From: Collinsella aerofaciens
GTDB taxonomy: Bacteria > Actinomycetota > Coriobacteriia > Coriobacteriales > Coriobacteriaceae
Assembly (NCBI GenBank): GCA_030826265.1
Contig: JAPJOH010000011.1
Span: 2,071-64,543, forward strand
Length of the DNA: 62,473 bases
Direction of reading: 5' to 3'
The notes beneath the pieces are model-generated. The model saw only the letters and a list, made by a program, of their open reading frames with translations, was not told where the DNA came from and did no database searches. Positions 25,484 to 33,497 of this stretch are shown here, piece after piece. Every line of letters begins with the position of its first letter. Position 1 is the first letter of the stretch. The position numbers were made by a program, and so were the translations under genes.

Positions 25484-26805
25484 TCGACACCGAGCACGTT
25501 AAATGCGACACCTGTACTGCCCCCGAGCCCATGGAGCTCGACGCCAGCGACGAGGCTTCGCGCGGCTGGCCCACTGTGGACATCGAGACCAACCCCTACA
25601 AGGGCCAGTTCCCGCTGTTCCAGCAGCACCCCGAGATCGCCTTCCTCGATAGCGCCGCCACCGCGCAGCGCCCTGCTTGTGTGCTCGACGCCGAGCGCGA
25701 CTTCTATCAGCGCATGAATGCCAACCCCCTGCGTGGCTTGTACTCGCTGTCCGTCGAGGCAACCGACGCCATCGCGAAGGTCCGCCAGCAGATCGCCGAC
25801 CTCATCGGCGCCTCACAGGCCAACGAGGTCGTCTTCACCCGCAACACGAGCGAGTCGCTCAACCTGGTCGCCAAGAGCTTTGCGCCCACAGTGCTCGAGC
25901 CCGGTGACGAGGTCGTCATCACCATCATGGAGCACCACTCCAACCTGATTCCGTGGCAGCAGGTCTGCCGCGCGACCGGCGCCAAGCTCGTCTACCTCTA
26001 CCCCACTAAGACCGGCCAGCTCACGACCGAGGAGGTTCTGTCCAAGGTGGGCCCCAAGACCAAGATCTTGGCAGTGGGTCAGGTCTCTAACGTCCTGGGC
26101 GTCGAGAACCCGGTCAAGAACCTCGGCAAGCTCGTGCACAAGTACGGCGGCTATCTGGTCGTCGACGGCGCGCAGTCGCTGCCGCACATGCCGGTCGATG
26201 TGGCCGACCTGGGAGCCGACTTCTTTGCCTTTAGCGCGCACAAGGCCATGGGCCCCATGGGCATCGGCGTGCTGTGGGGCAAGATGGACCTGCTCAACGC
26301 CATGCCGCCCATGCTCACCGGCGGCGAGATGATCGACTCGGTCACCGAGCAGGACGCCGTCTGGGCTCCCGTCCCCGAAAAGTTCGAGGCCGGCACGCAG
26401 GACGCCGCCGGCATCTTCGCCACGGGCGCGGCACTTGACTACCTGGTTAACACCGTGGGTTACGAGAACATTCAGGCCCGCGAGCAGGCACTCGTCCACT
26501 ACCTGATGGGCGAGCTCATGCAGCTCGACTTTGTCCAGATTATCGGCTCCATCTATTGGGACAACCACCACGGCGTCGTGAGCTTTAACGTCCGCGGCAT
26601 CCACCCGCACGATGTCGCGAGCATCATGGACATGGACGGCGTCTGCATCCGTGCCGGCCACCACTGCGCGCAGCCGTTGCTCACCTGGCTGGGCGTCGAG
26701 AACCTTGCCTGCTGCCGCGCCAGCGTGGCCTTCTACAACGACAAGGCCGATATCGACAAGTTTATCGCCGGCCTGCATCACGTTTGGAGCACGTTCAATG
26801 GGTAA
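25480..26805 (+). CDS. sufS: Cysteine desulfurase SufS
   Basis: The 441-residue PLP enzyme has FLDSAATAQRP, HHSNLIPWQQVC, VVDGAQSLPHMPVDV, the PLP-lysine region FSAHKAMGPMGIG and the catalytic-cysteine region RAGHHCAQPLL. It removes sulfur from cysteine and passes it to SufU and SufBCD. It carries an N-terminal extension of about 40 residues before the usual start of SufS, including CDTC (residues 9-12). The start at 25480 makes an ATGA overlap with sufD. The extension is absent from textbook SufS. Confidence 0.96.
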   Translation: MIDTEHVKCDTCTAPEPMELDASDEASRGWPTVDIETNPYKGQFPLFQQHPEIAFLDSAATAQRPACVLDAERDFYQRMNANPLRGLYSLSVEATDAIAKVRQQIADLIGASQANEVVFTRNTSESLNLVAKSFAPTVLEPGDEVVITIMEHHSNLIPWQQVCRATGAKLVYLYPTKTGQLTTEEVLSKVGPKTKILAVGQVSNVLGVENPVKNLGKLVHKYGGYLVVDGAQSLPHMPVDVADLGADFFAFSAHKAMGPMGIGVLWGKMDLLNAMPPMLTGGEMIDSVTEQDAVWAPVPEKFEAGTQDAAGIFATGAALDYLVNTVGYENIQAREQALVHYLMGELMQLDFVQIIGSIYWDNHHGVVSFNVRGIHPHDVASIMDMDGVCIRAGHHCAQPLLTWLGVENLACCRASVAFYNDKADIDKFIAGLHHVWSTFNG

Positions 26806-27232
26806 TCTGTACACCTCCACCACGTTTATGGAGCACAACTCGCACCCCGACTACAAGTACGAGATGGATGCCCCCACGCATGAGCACGAGGGCATCAACC
26901 CCAGCTGCGGCGACGAGCTCACCTTGCAGCTGCGTGTCGAGAACAACGTGATCGAGGAGGCCTCCTTTACCGGCCACGGCTGCGCCATCAGCCAGGCCAG
27001 TGCCGACATCATGGCCGACCTCATCACCGGCGAGACCGTCGAGGAAGCTCACCGCCTGGCAGAGCTCTTCCTCGCCATGATCCGTGGCGAGAAGCTCTCC
27101 GAGGAGGACCTGGAAGACCTGGACGAAGCCGCCCAGCTCCAGGACATCTCGCACATGCCCGCCCGCGTCAAATGCGCCGAGCTCGCCTGGCGCACCCTCG
27201 ACGGCATGCTCACGGGACAAAATAATCAGTAG
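26798..27232 (+). CDS. sufU: Sulfur-transfer/scaffold protein SufU
   Basis: The 144-residue protein begins at the ATG at 26798, overlapping the sufS stop by 8 bp. It has the SufU pattern NPSCGDELTLQL (C37, D39), GHGCAISQASADIM (C62) and RVKCAELAW (C126), the three zinc/sulfur cysteines and aspartate. The 18-20 residue insertion between C62 and C126 is typical of Gram-positive SufU. It accepts sulfur from SufS. It is the last gene of the operon, followed by a palindrome and a terminator. Confidence 0.95.
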   Translation: MGNLYTSTTFMEHNSHPDYKYEMDAPTHEHEGINPSCGDELTLQLRVENNVIEEASFTGHGCAISQASADIMADLITGETVEEAHRLAELFLAMIRGEKLSEEDLEDLDEAAQLQDISHMPARVKCAELAWRTLDGMLTGQNNQ

Positions 27233-27247
27233 TACTTGTCCCAAATC
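27214..27247. promoter_or_regulatory. Inverted repeat, candidate Rrf2 operator 2
   Basis: GGGACAAAAT (27214-27223, overlapping the last sufU codons) faces TTGTCCCAAATC (27236-27247). The layout and flanking bases match the repeat at 21788-21820 in the rrf2 leader. Confidence 0.4.
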
Positions 27248-27261
27248 TTAAGATTTTTGTT

Positions 27262-27298
27262 GGCCGAATCGCTTGACAAGAGTGGTTCGGCCATTTTC
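27262..27298 (+). terminator. suf operon terminator
   Basis: GGCCGAA (27262-27268) pairs with TTCGGCC (27286-27292) and is followed by ATTTTCT. Confidence 0.75.
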
Positions 27299-28107
27299 TA
27301 TTCCGAAAGCTCAGCCCGTGCCTTCACCCGCGCATAAGCGCGCACGATACGAGAGACGGTACTTTTGCCAATCCCGGTATACCGCTCAATCTGGCGCACC
27401 GTAAAGCCGGCATTGTTCAATCCAACAATAACGGTATCGCGCTGCGCCGGCGGTGCAGTTTTAACCCCGCGAAGCGGAACCCCGAGTTCCTTCGCCATCT
27501 TGTCGGCAAAGGCGTGCCGTTCCCACTCCGTCTCTTTCATATCACACAGCGCTGGCTCGCCGCCGTCGGGCGTCGAAAGCGAATAGGCAATAAAGCCCTC
27601 GGTAGAACCGAAAAGCTCAAGCACGCAAGAAGGATCGGAAAATCCCCTCGTAGCATCTGCCGCATCATTGTCGTAAGCGCGCAGATGCTCCGCAAAGCTG
27701 CTCCAGGGATAGCGCTCGATTAGGCTAACGCCCACCTCCTGCGGATCGGCGTGTACGGAGCGAATAGCCTCCATCACCTGCCAGTCGGTATCGAGCGAAC
27801 GCCGGTCAAAGCGGTTTTGGAATAAATGCCCGGAACGTCCGGTACGCTTGTTAAACCGACGAGCGTACGTCAAAAGCAGTCGTTGCATCGCCGCGCTCAT
27901 CGTGTCCTCATAATCCGAGAGCACCAGATCCACGTGGTCGTTCATAAGGCACCACGCAACGACCGTCACGCAGGCATCGCGGCAGCACTCGCGCATTAGC
28001 TCCAAAAACTCCCACCGGTCTTCATCGCCCTCAAAGATGAGCCGCTTGCCCGTACCGCGGACACAGACATGGTAAAAGCCGGTAACCGTTCTCCAAACGC
28101 GCTGCAT
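27298..28107 (-). CDS. Y1/REP-type transposase relative with C-terminal helix-turn-helix
   Basis: I start at the ATG at 28107 because GAAGGGAG precedes it; the frame upstream to 28320 is not family-like. The 269-residue protein matches Y1_Tnp (PF01797-like): TGFYHVCVRGTGKRLIFEGD, WCLMNDHVDLVLSDYED, TYARRFNKRTGRSGHLFQNR and DPQEVGVSLIERYPWSSFAE. The tyrosine of TYARRFN is the probable nucleophile. The usual H-U-H metal pair (NHVH) reads DHVD, so one histidine is replaced. A C-terminal helix-turn-helix (TVRQIERYTGIGKSTVSRIV) is added. No inverted ends flank the gene directly, so it looks domesticated or a single-copy REP-associated protein. Confidence 0.82.
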   Translation of the reverse strand: MQRVWRTVTGFYHVCVRGTGKRLIFEGDEDRWEFLELMRECCRDACVTVVAWCLMNDHVDLVLSDYEDTMSAAMQRLLLTYARRFNKRTGRSGHLFQNRFDRRSLDTDWQVMEAIRSVHADPQEVGVSLIERYPWSSFAEHLRAYDNDAADATRGFSDPSCVLELFGSTEGFIAYSLSTPDGGEPALCDMKETEWERHAFADKMAKELGVPLRGVKTAPPAQRDTVIVGLNNAGFTVRQIERYTGIGKSTVSRIVRAYARVKARAELSE

Positions 28108-28510
28108 GGCGCTCCCTTCGCTGGGATCTGCTTGCCATCCAATACAGCACGATTGAAGCGTGCCATCAAAACATTCACGCAAAACAATACACTCGCGCGG
28201 CCAAAGGCAGTAAACAGGCGGCGAACGGCACCGTTGCAACAGGTCAACCCCTGCAACGCTTACAAGAGCAGACCAAAAGCTTGCCCAAGAAGGACCCCCT
28301 CTACGGAAGTTCACAACCACAGAACATAGAGTTAAATCGTTTCAATTGAAAGTTCCGCGCTTCTCGCTACGAAAACTGAGCCGTTCGCCGAATATTCCGT
28401 GCATTTCGCGGTATTATAGGGGCTGCATGTCATGTCCCTTTCGAAGGGTCGCCCGGCAATCGCCAGCCACGACCCCCAGACGGGACGCCAACACGATAGA
28501 GAGGAGAGGC
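28108..28510. promoter_or_regulatory. Divergent intergenic region with a 12-bp palindrome
   Basis: No gene is visible. TTTCAATTGAAA at 28340-28351 is a perfect palindrome and may be an operator. TATTAT near 28412-28417 could be the -10 box for the Fe-S scaffold gene. GAGAGGAGAGGC precedes the ATG at 28511. Confidence 0.4.
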
Positions 28511-29245
28511 ATGCAGTACTCACAGGAAGTGGAGAACATGTGCCCCGTTGCCAAGGGTGCATACCACGGCCCCGCACCCATCCCCGAGGAGGGCAAGTGG
28601 GTCCAGGCTAAGGAGATTTCCGACATCTCCGGTCTTACGCACGGTGTGGGTTGGTGCGCACCTCAGCAGGGCGCCTGCAAGCTCACGCTGAACGTCAAGG
28701 ACGGCATCATCGAGGAGGCCCTCGTTGAGACCATCGGCTGCTCGGGCATGACCCACTCTGCCGCCATGGCTTCCGAGATCCTTCCCGGTAAGACCATCCT
28801 CGAGGCCCTCAACACCGACCTCGTCTGCGACGCTATCAACGTTGCTATGCGCGAGATCTTCCTGCAAATCGTTTACGGCCGCAGCCAGACCGCGTTCTCC
28901 GAGGGCGGCCTGCCCGTGGGCGCCTCCCTCGACGACCTCGGCAAGGGCCTTCGCTCTCAGGTCGGCACCATGTTCGGCACCAAGGCCAAGGGCGCTCGTT
29001 ACCTCGAGCTCGCTCAGGGCTACGTCACCCGCATGGCTCTCAACGACAAGAACGAGATCATCGCATTCGAGTTCCTGAACCTCGGCAAGTTCACCGACGC
29101 CGTCAAGGCCGGCAAGACCCCTGAGGAGGCCATCGCTGGCGCTATGGGCCACTATGGTCAGTGGGAGAACGCTGCCAAGTACATCGACCCGCGCACCGAC
29201 GAGGAGACTCACTCCGTCGCCAGCGTGTTCCCGGTTCACGAGTAG
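28511..29245 (+). CDS. NifU-like Fe-S scaffold protein paired with GGGtGRT protein
   Basis: The start at 28511 follows a strong GAGAGGAGAGG site. The 244-residue protein has a NifU-like region ACKLTLNVKDGIIEEALVET followed by IGCSGMTHSAAMASEIL, comparable to the second-cysteine region of IscU/SufU. Cysteines at 11, 49, 56 and 77 could bind metal. A C-terminal part of about 120 residues is specific to this subfamily. It is followed 18 bp later by the GGGtGRT gene, a pairing I recognise from other anaerobes. Its position close to the suf operon supports a role in Fe-S handling, but the client is unknown. Confidence 0.8.
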   Translation: MQYSQEVENMCPVAKGAYHGPAPIPEEGKWVQAKEISDISGLTHGVGWCAPQQGACKLTLNVKDGIIEEALVETIGCSGMTHSAAMASEILPGKTILEALNTDLVCDAINVAMREIFLQIVYGRSQTAFSEGGLPVGASLDDLGKGLRSQVGTMFGTKAKGARYLELAQGYVTRMALNDKNEIIAFEFLNLGKFTDAVKAGKTPEEAIAGAMGHYGQWENAAKYIDPRTDEETHSVASVFPVHE

Positions 29246-29263
29246 AAAGGGAGGGAAATAACT

Positions 29264-30268
29264 ATGACTGTTACGTTCGAAGGTTACGAGCGCCGCGCTG
29301 ACAAGATCAACAAGTGCCTCGCCGACAACGGCATCGCCTCCCTCGAGGAAGCTCTGCAGATCTGCACCGACAAGGGCTTCAACCCGCGTGAGATCGTCAA
29401 CAACACCCAGTCCATCGCCTTCCAGAACGCCGAGTGGGCCTACACCCTCGGTTGCGCTCTCGCTGTCAAGCGTGGCGCCAAGTCCGCTTCTGAGGCTGCC
29501 GCCATCATCGGCGAGGGCATCCAGGCCTTCACCGTTCCCGGCTCCGTCGCCGAGGACCGCAAGGTTGGTCTGGGCCACGGCAACCTGGGCGCTATGCTGC
29601 TCTCCGACGACACCGAGTGCTTCGCCTTCCTGGCCGGCCACGAGTCCTTCGCTGCCGCTGAGGGCGCTATCGGCCTGGCTCTGAACGCCAACAAGGCTCG
29701 CAAGAAGCCGCTGCGCGTTATCCTCAACGGTCTGGGCAAGGACGCCGCTCAGATCATCGCCCGCATCAACGGCTTCACCTATGTGAAGACCCAGTTCGAC
29801 TACTACACGGGCGAGCTCAAGGTCGTCGAGACCATCCCCTACTCCGATGGTCCCCGCGCTGCCGTTAACTGCTACGGCTCCGACGACGTCCGCGAGGGCG
29901 TTGCCATCATGTGGCACGAGAACGTCGACATCTCGATCACCGGTAACTCCACCAACCCCACGCGCTTCCAGCACCCCGTCGCTGGCACCTACAAGAAGGA
30001 GCGCATCGAGGCTGGCAAGAAGTACTTCTCCGTCGCTTCTGGTGGCGGCACTGGCCGCACCCTGCACCCGGACAACATGGGCGCCGGCCCTGCCTCTTAC
30101 GGCATGACCGACACCATGGGCCGTATGCACTCCGACGCCCAGTTCGCCGGTTCTTCCTCCGTGCCTGCGCACGTCGACATGATGGGTCTCATCGGCATGG
30201 GCAACAACCCCATGGTTGGTGCCACCGTCGCCTGCGCTGTCGCCGTCGAGGAGGCCCTCAAGGCCTAA
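29264..30268 (+). CDS. GGGtGRT protein (function unknown)
   Basis: The 334-residue protein contains SGGGTGRTLHPDNMGAGPAS at residues 259-278, the motif that names the family, followed by YGMTDTMGRMHSDAQFAGSS and a C-terminal MVGATVACAVAVEEAL. Codon use is strongly biased toward common GC-rich codons, suggesting high expression. AAAGGGAGGGAAATAACT gives a strong ribosome-binding site. Gene order places it with the NifU-like protein, so the two probably form a complex or pathway. No catalytic chemistry has been established for the family to my knowledge. Confidence 0.88.
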   Translation: MTVTFEGYERRADKINKCLADNGIASLEEALQICTDKGFNPREIVNNTQSIAFQNAEWAYTLGCALAVKRGAKSASEAAAIIGEGIQAFTVPGSVAEDRKVGLGHGNLGAMLLSDDTECFAFLAGHESFAAAEGAIGLALNANKARKKPLRVILNGLGKDAAQIIARINGFTYVKTQFDYYTGELKVVETIPYSDGPRAAVNCYGSDDVREGVAIMWHENVDISITGNSTNPTRFQHPVAGTYKKERIEAGKKYFSVASGGGTGRTLHPDNMGAGPASYGMTDTMGRMHSDAQFAGSSSVPAHVDMMGLIGMGNNPMVGATVACAVAVEEALKA

Positions 30269-30304
30269 TCGCGCCCGCGCGATGCTCATATAGTTGAGCT
30301 TTGG

Positions 30305-30336
30305 AGCCGCTACCTTTCGAGGTAGCGGCTCTTTTT
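30305..30336 (+). terminator. Terminator after GGGtGRT gene
   Basis: AGCCGCTACCT (30305-30315) pairs perfectly with AGGTAGCGGCT (30320-30330) across TTCG, followed by CTTTTTG. Confidence 0.93.
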
Positions 30337-30386
30337 GTTTGCCCCGTCTCAAATTGGTTACTCTTATTAAAGGGTCCGATGTATCA

Positions 30387-30451
30387 GTTGTGGTGAAATA
30401 CGGACTGAATTGCATCCATACAGGCCAAAACAGTCCGTATTCCACCGCAAC
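30387..30451. repeat. 21-bp inverted repeat with 23-nt loop
   Basis: The arms at 30387-30407 and 30431-30451 are complementary at 19 of 21 positions and share a perfect AATACGGACTG / CAGTCCGTATT core. No T-run follows, so it is not a normal terminator. It lies in the gap between the GGGtGRT terminator and the FAD oxidoreductase. Confidence 0.75.
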
Positions 30452-30589
30452 TTATCAAATGGGCCGACCGAAGTGGCCGAGTCCACCTGACGCCCACCTG
30501 CCATATTTGCCCTTTACCGATTTGCCGAGTCTTTGCGGCCCCATTGCCGATCACCCGTGCGACAATGCGCCGGACGAGAAAGGAATCCG

Positions 30590-32116
30590 ATGGAATCGAC
30601 TGATGTACTGGTAATTGGATCTGGCATTGCGGGCCTTTGTGCCGCCATCGAAGCGGCACGCACGGGCGCAACCGTCGCTGTGGCAAGCGCCGGCAAGACC
30701 ATGAGTGGATCGAGCTTCTTCCCTGGAACCTGGGGCCTAGGGCTTATCGGACCCGTTAACGAAGACGACGAACAAGACCTCATCGACACCATCCAGACCG
30801 TCGGCGGCGGTGTCGCCGACCCCGAGCTTGTCCAGACGTTTGTCCACGGCATTCCCCAGGCAATTGAATGGCTCGAGCAAGACCTGGGCGTTGAGCTCAA
30901 GCGTCCGCAAAACGCTGAGAGCGCTCAGCAAAAGCAGTTTATCCCCTGCTTTGACCACAAAACGCGCATGTGGCGCGGCCTCACCCGCAAGCCCCTTGAG
31001 GACGCTCTGACAGCCCGGATCGAGTCGCTCGGCATTCGCCTGCTCCCCCGCCATGAGCTTATCGACCTTGTTGAGGACACGAACGGCAGAATCACCGGAA
31101 CCGCGCTCTACAACCTCACCGAAGATCGAATCGTGCCCTTTGCTACCAAAGCCACGATCATCGCAGCCGGTGGCACGGGTGGCCTGTTCGAGCGAAGCCT
31201 CACTTCCGCCGACGTGCTCAGCTCATCACAGGCCATCGCACTGGCGCACGGCGCATCGCTTACTAATATAGAGTTCATGCAGATGATGCCCGGCTTCATC
31301 GAGCCCAAGCGCAACCTTGTCTTTAACGAGAAGACCTGGCGCTACGTACATGTAGACCAGCCAGCAGATATTGCCGACGACAAGCTGGACGACCTGCTCG
31401 AGCAGCGCTCTGGATATGGTCCCTTCACGTCACGCTTGGCCTCCCGCGCTATCGATCTCGTCATCGATCAGGCAGGTGTCGAAGGCCTGGCACTCCACTA
31501 CGACTTCCCCCGCGAGGATGTCCCAGAGTTTGTGCAGACCTTTGCCACCTGGCTGCAAGACGAGCACGGCATCGCCCCGACTGACGAGATGCGCGTTGCG
31601 ATGTATGCCCACGCCGCTAACGGCGGCATCAAGATCGATAAGACCGCGCACACGGGCGTTGAGGGCCTCTACGCTTGCGGCGAGGCGACAGGCGGCATGC
31701 ACGGCGCCGACCGCATTGGTGGCTTGTCAAGCGCCAACGGCATCGTATTCGGACGTATCGCGGGCGCATCGGCAGCCCTCACAGCGCAGAAAGAGCCTGA
31801 GGCGGCCCTGAAGGCGGATATCACCCTCCCCCAGTACGGCATTGCCACAACAGATGCCGAACGCCTGACACACAGCCTTAGGCACACGATGAGCACCTTT
31901 TGCATGATCAACAGGACCGAAACAGGCCTATCCGAGGCCCTGCAACAGCTTGAAAGCCTGCAAGACAAGGCCATGGCGCTGAGCAAGCCGCATACCGATG
32001 ACAGCGAGATCGCAGCCCTCGCCCGCCTACAGTCGCAGATTCGACTAGCACAGGAAATGGTCAAAGCCATGCGCAAGCGAACTGAAAGTCTCGGGTCGCA
32101 CTATCGAGCGGATTAA
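30590..32116 (+). CDS. FAD-dependent oxidoreductase (NadB/FrdA superfamily)
   Basis: The ATG at 30590 follows GAGAAAGGA. The 508-residue protein opens with the Rossmann FAD motif VLVIGSGIAGLCAAIEAA and has IIAAGGTGGLFERS and the C-terminal FAD end GGMHGADRIGGLSSANGIVF. This places it with L-aspartate oxidase and fumarate reductase flavoproteins. The end motif differs from the NRLxSNSL form of true NadB, and no nadA or nadC is nearby, so the substrate is open. No signal peptide or haem motif is present; the protein is probably cytosolic. Confidence 0.8.
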   Translation: MESTDVLVIGSGIAGLCAAIEAARTGATVAVASAGKTMSGSSFFPGTWGLGLIGPVNEDDEQDLIDTIQTVGGGVADPELVQTFVHGIPQAIEWLEQDLGVELKRPQNAESAQQKQFIPCFDHKTRMWRGLTRKPLEDALTARIESLGIRLLPRHELIDLVEDTNGRITGTALYNLTEDRIVPFATKATIIAAGGTGGLFERSLTSADVLSSSQAIALAHGASLTNIEFMQMMPGFIEPKRNLVFNEKTWRYVHVDQPADIADDKLDDLLEQRSGYGPFTSRLASRAIDLVIDQAGVEGLALHYDFPREDVPEFVQTFATWLQDEHGIAPTDEMRVAMYAHAANGGIKIDKTAHTGVEGLYACGEATGGMHGADRIGGLSSANGIVFGRIAGASAALTAQKEPEAALKADITLPQYGIATTDAERLTHSLRHTMSTFCMINRTETGLSEALQQLESLQDKAMALSKPHTDDSEIAALARLQSQIRLAQEMVKAMRKRTESLGSHYRAD

Positions 32117-32157
32117 ACCGGACACCTATCTAAAGCAGAACACAACCAATCGATATC

Positions 32158-32196
32158 CATGGGCCCCGTGAGCTCGAAGCAGCACGGGCCCATTCA
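32158..32196 (+). terminator. Terminator-like hairpin after FAD oxidoreductase
   Basis: ATGGGCCCCGTG pairs with CACGGGCCCAT around an 11-13 nt loop; the T-run after it is weak (TCATGTC). Confidence 0.55.
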
Positions 32197-32276
32197 TGTC
32201 CGCACGGCAGCGTATCCTTATTCTGAATACAGAGTGGGCAAAGCCCGCATAGACAATAGACCAGCGAGGAGGAGAT

Positions 32277-33137
32277 ATGGACAGTAGAGATATCGAGAAG
32301 TGGCGTGTCGAACTTGATAGCTACGCCAATGTGGAAGACGGCGTTGAATATTGGCTCGCACGCGATTTAATGGAACCCATGGGGTACACTCGATGGGAGA
32401 ACTTCGCCGAAGTTGTTAAGAGGGCAAAAGTCTCGTGCGAAACAAACAAAACTCCAGTTGATTCCCATTTTCGTGACACCACGAAAATGGTAACTGCCGG
32501 TGTCGCCGCTCGCGCGGTTAAAGACTACAAACTTACGCGCTACGCATGCTATTTAATCGCCCAAAACGGAGATCCAAACAAGCCGGAGATCGCGCTCGCG
32601 CAGGCATACTTTGCCGTCCAGACGCGCCGCCAAGAGCTCATAGAGCAGCGCTTCGCAGAGATTCAGCGCTTGCAGGCGCGCCACTCGCTATCCGATTCAG
32701 AGAAACAGCTCTCGGGTATTGCGTTCAAACGCGGCGTTGACTCCAAAGGATTCGCGATCATCAAGTCGAAGGGCGATGAAGCGTTATTCGGCGGCAGAAG
32801 CACGGCGGAAATGAAGCAGCAGCTCGGCGTACCCAAGAGCGCGGCATTGGCGGACAGGTTAGCCGATGTCCTCATCAAAGCAAAGGACCTTACGAACTCG
32901 ATGACGGCCTTCAACGCCGAGGAACACGACCTGTACGGTCTGGACCAGATCAAGCAAGAGCACGTCGAGAACAACACAAGCGTGCGTGGCAGCCTCATCG
33001 ACCGCGGAATTGTCCCCGAGAACCTACCGCCTGCCGAGGATACAAAAAAGCTCGAGCGTCGTGTGAAGGCAGACGAGAAGAAACTCAAGGAGGGTACTGA
33101 CGGTTTTACCGATCCCCAGGGTAGGCTCGATCTGTGA
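32277..33137 (+). CDS. dinD: DNA-damage-inducible protein D (DinD)
   Basis: The 286-residue protein has a Bro-N-type N-terminus, YWLARDLMEPMGYTRWENFA, then KLTRYACYLIAQNGDPNKPE and QAYFAVQTRRQE, and the C-terminal GSLIDRGIVPENLPPAEDTK. These blocks are characteristic of DinD, which in E. coli is SOS-induced and inhibits RecA strand exchange. GCGAGGAGGAGAT precedes the start. I do not see a clear LexA box in the 100 bp upstream. Patchy distribution and the neighbouring tRNA repeats suggest the gene was acquired. Confidence 0.88.
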   Translation: MDSRDIEKWRVELDSYANVEDGVEYWLARDLMEPMGYTRWENFAEVVKRAKVSCETNKTPVDSHFRDTTKMVTAGVAARAVKDYKLTRYACYLIAQNGDPNKPEIALAQAYFAVQTRRQELIEQRFAEIQRLQARHSLSDSEKQLSGIAFKRGVDSKGFAIIKSKGDEALFGGRSTAEMKQQLGVPKSAALADRLADVLIKAKDLTNSMTAFNAEEHDLYGLDQIKQEHVENNTSVRGSLIDRGIVPENLPPAEDTKKLERRVKADEKKLKEGTDGFTDPQGRLDL

Positions 33138-33150
33138 AAGCAGCTGTGCA

Positions 33151-33365
33151 CCGACGGGTTCGACCCCATGCGAGGTCAACAAAAAAGACGGCCAACTTTC
33201 GTTGACCGTCTTAACTTGCTTTGGTGGGCCGTCAGGGGGTCAGCCTGCTTTGCAGGCGACCGCTGCGGCGCCAAGGCGCCTTGCGCGCTACGCTGGTAAA
33301 TGCTCACGCATTTCCTCAGCTTCGCGCCCCGACGGGTTCGACCCCATGCGAGGTCAACAAAAAAG
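33151..33365. repeat. Direct repeat (37 bp) of a tRNA-terminator module, 178 bp apart
   Basis: Positions 33151-33187 and 33329-33365 are identical. Each copy is followed by a different terminator hairpin and then by the same sequence as the 3' end of the tRNA-Lys gene (GGTGGGCCGTCAGGGGGTC, at 33223-33241 and 33402-33420). Between the copies lie three short palindromes: GCCTGCTTTGCAGGC (33243-33257), GGCGCCAAGGCGCC (33267-33280) and AAATGCTCACGCATTT (33298-33313). Confidence 0.85.
33223..33241 (-). pseudogene. Partial tRNA-Lys 3' end (remnant)
   Basis: The 3' acceptor and T-arm sequence of tRNA-Lys is repeated here with an encoded CCA, then homology stops. The rest of the tRNA is missing. A terminator-like hairpin (33184-33214) follows on the minus strand. 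Confidence 0.7.
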
Positions 33366-33392
33366 CGACCAGCCTGAGCCAGTCGCTTTAAC
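33363..33392 (-). terminator. tRNA-Lys terminator
   Basis: On the minus strand AAGCGACTGG pairs with CTGGTCGCTT followed by a TTTTTT run, immediately downstream of the tRNA. Confidence 0.8.
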
Positions 33393-33402
33393 AATCTTTG
33401 GG

Positions 33403-33475
33403 TGGGCCGTCAGGGGGTCGAACCCTGGACCTTGGGATTAAGAGTCCCCTGCTCTACCAACTGAGCTAACGACCC
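33403..33475 (-). tRNA. tRNA-Lys (CUU anticodon)
   Basis: The minus strand gives a full cloverleaf. The acceptor GGGTCGT pairs with ACGGCCC, the D arm is GCTCAGTTGGTAGAGC, and the anticodon stem GGGGA/TCCCA has a CTCTTAA loop. The T arm is CAGGGTTCGACCCCCTG. The anticodon CUU reads AAG. The discriminator base is A; CCA is not encoded (CCC follows). Confidence 0.95.
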
Positions 33476-33497
33476 GATATCAACACGAAGCAAGAAC

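Noticed and set aside
28520..30445. 641-codon minus-strand frame opposite the NifU-like and GGGtGRT genes
   Set aside because: Shadow caused by strong codon bias; no start signal or family motif.
32216..32276. LexA box upstream of dinD
   Set aside because: Neither a GAAC-N4-GTTC nor a CTG-N10-CAG site with convincing symmetry is present.
33151..33475. Integrated phage or plasmid at tRNA-Lys
   Set aside because: The direct repeats are only 178 bp apart with no integrase or cargo between them; a remnant is possible but an element is not present.
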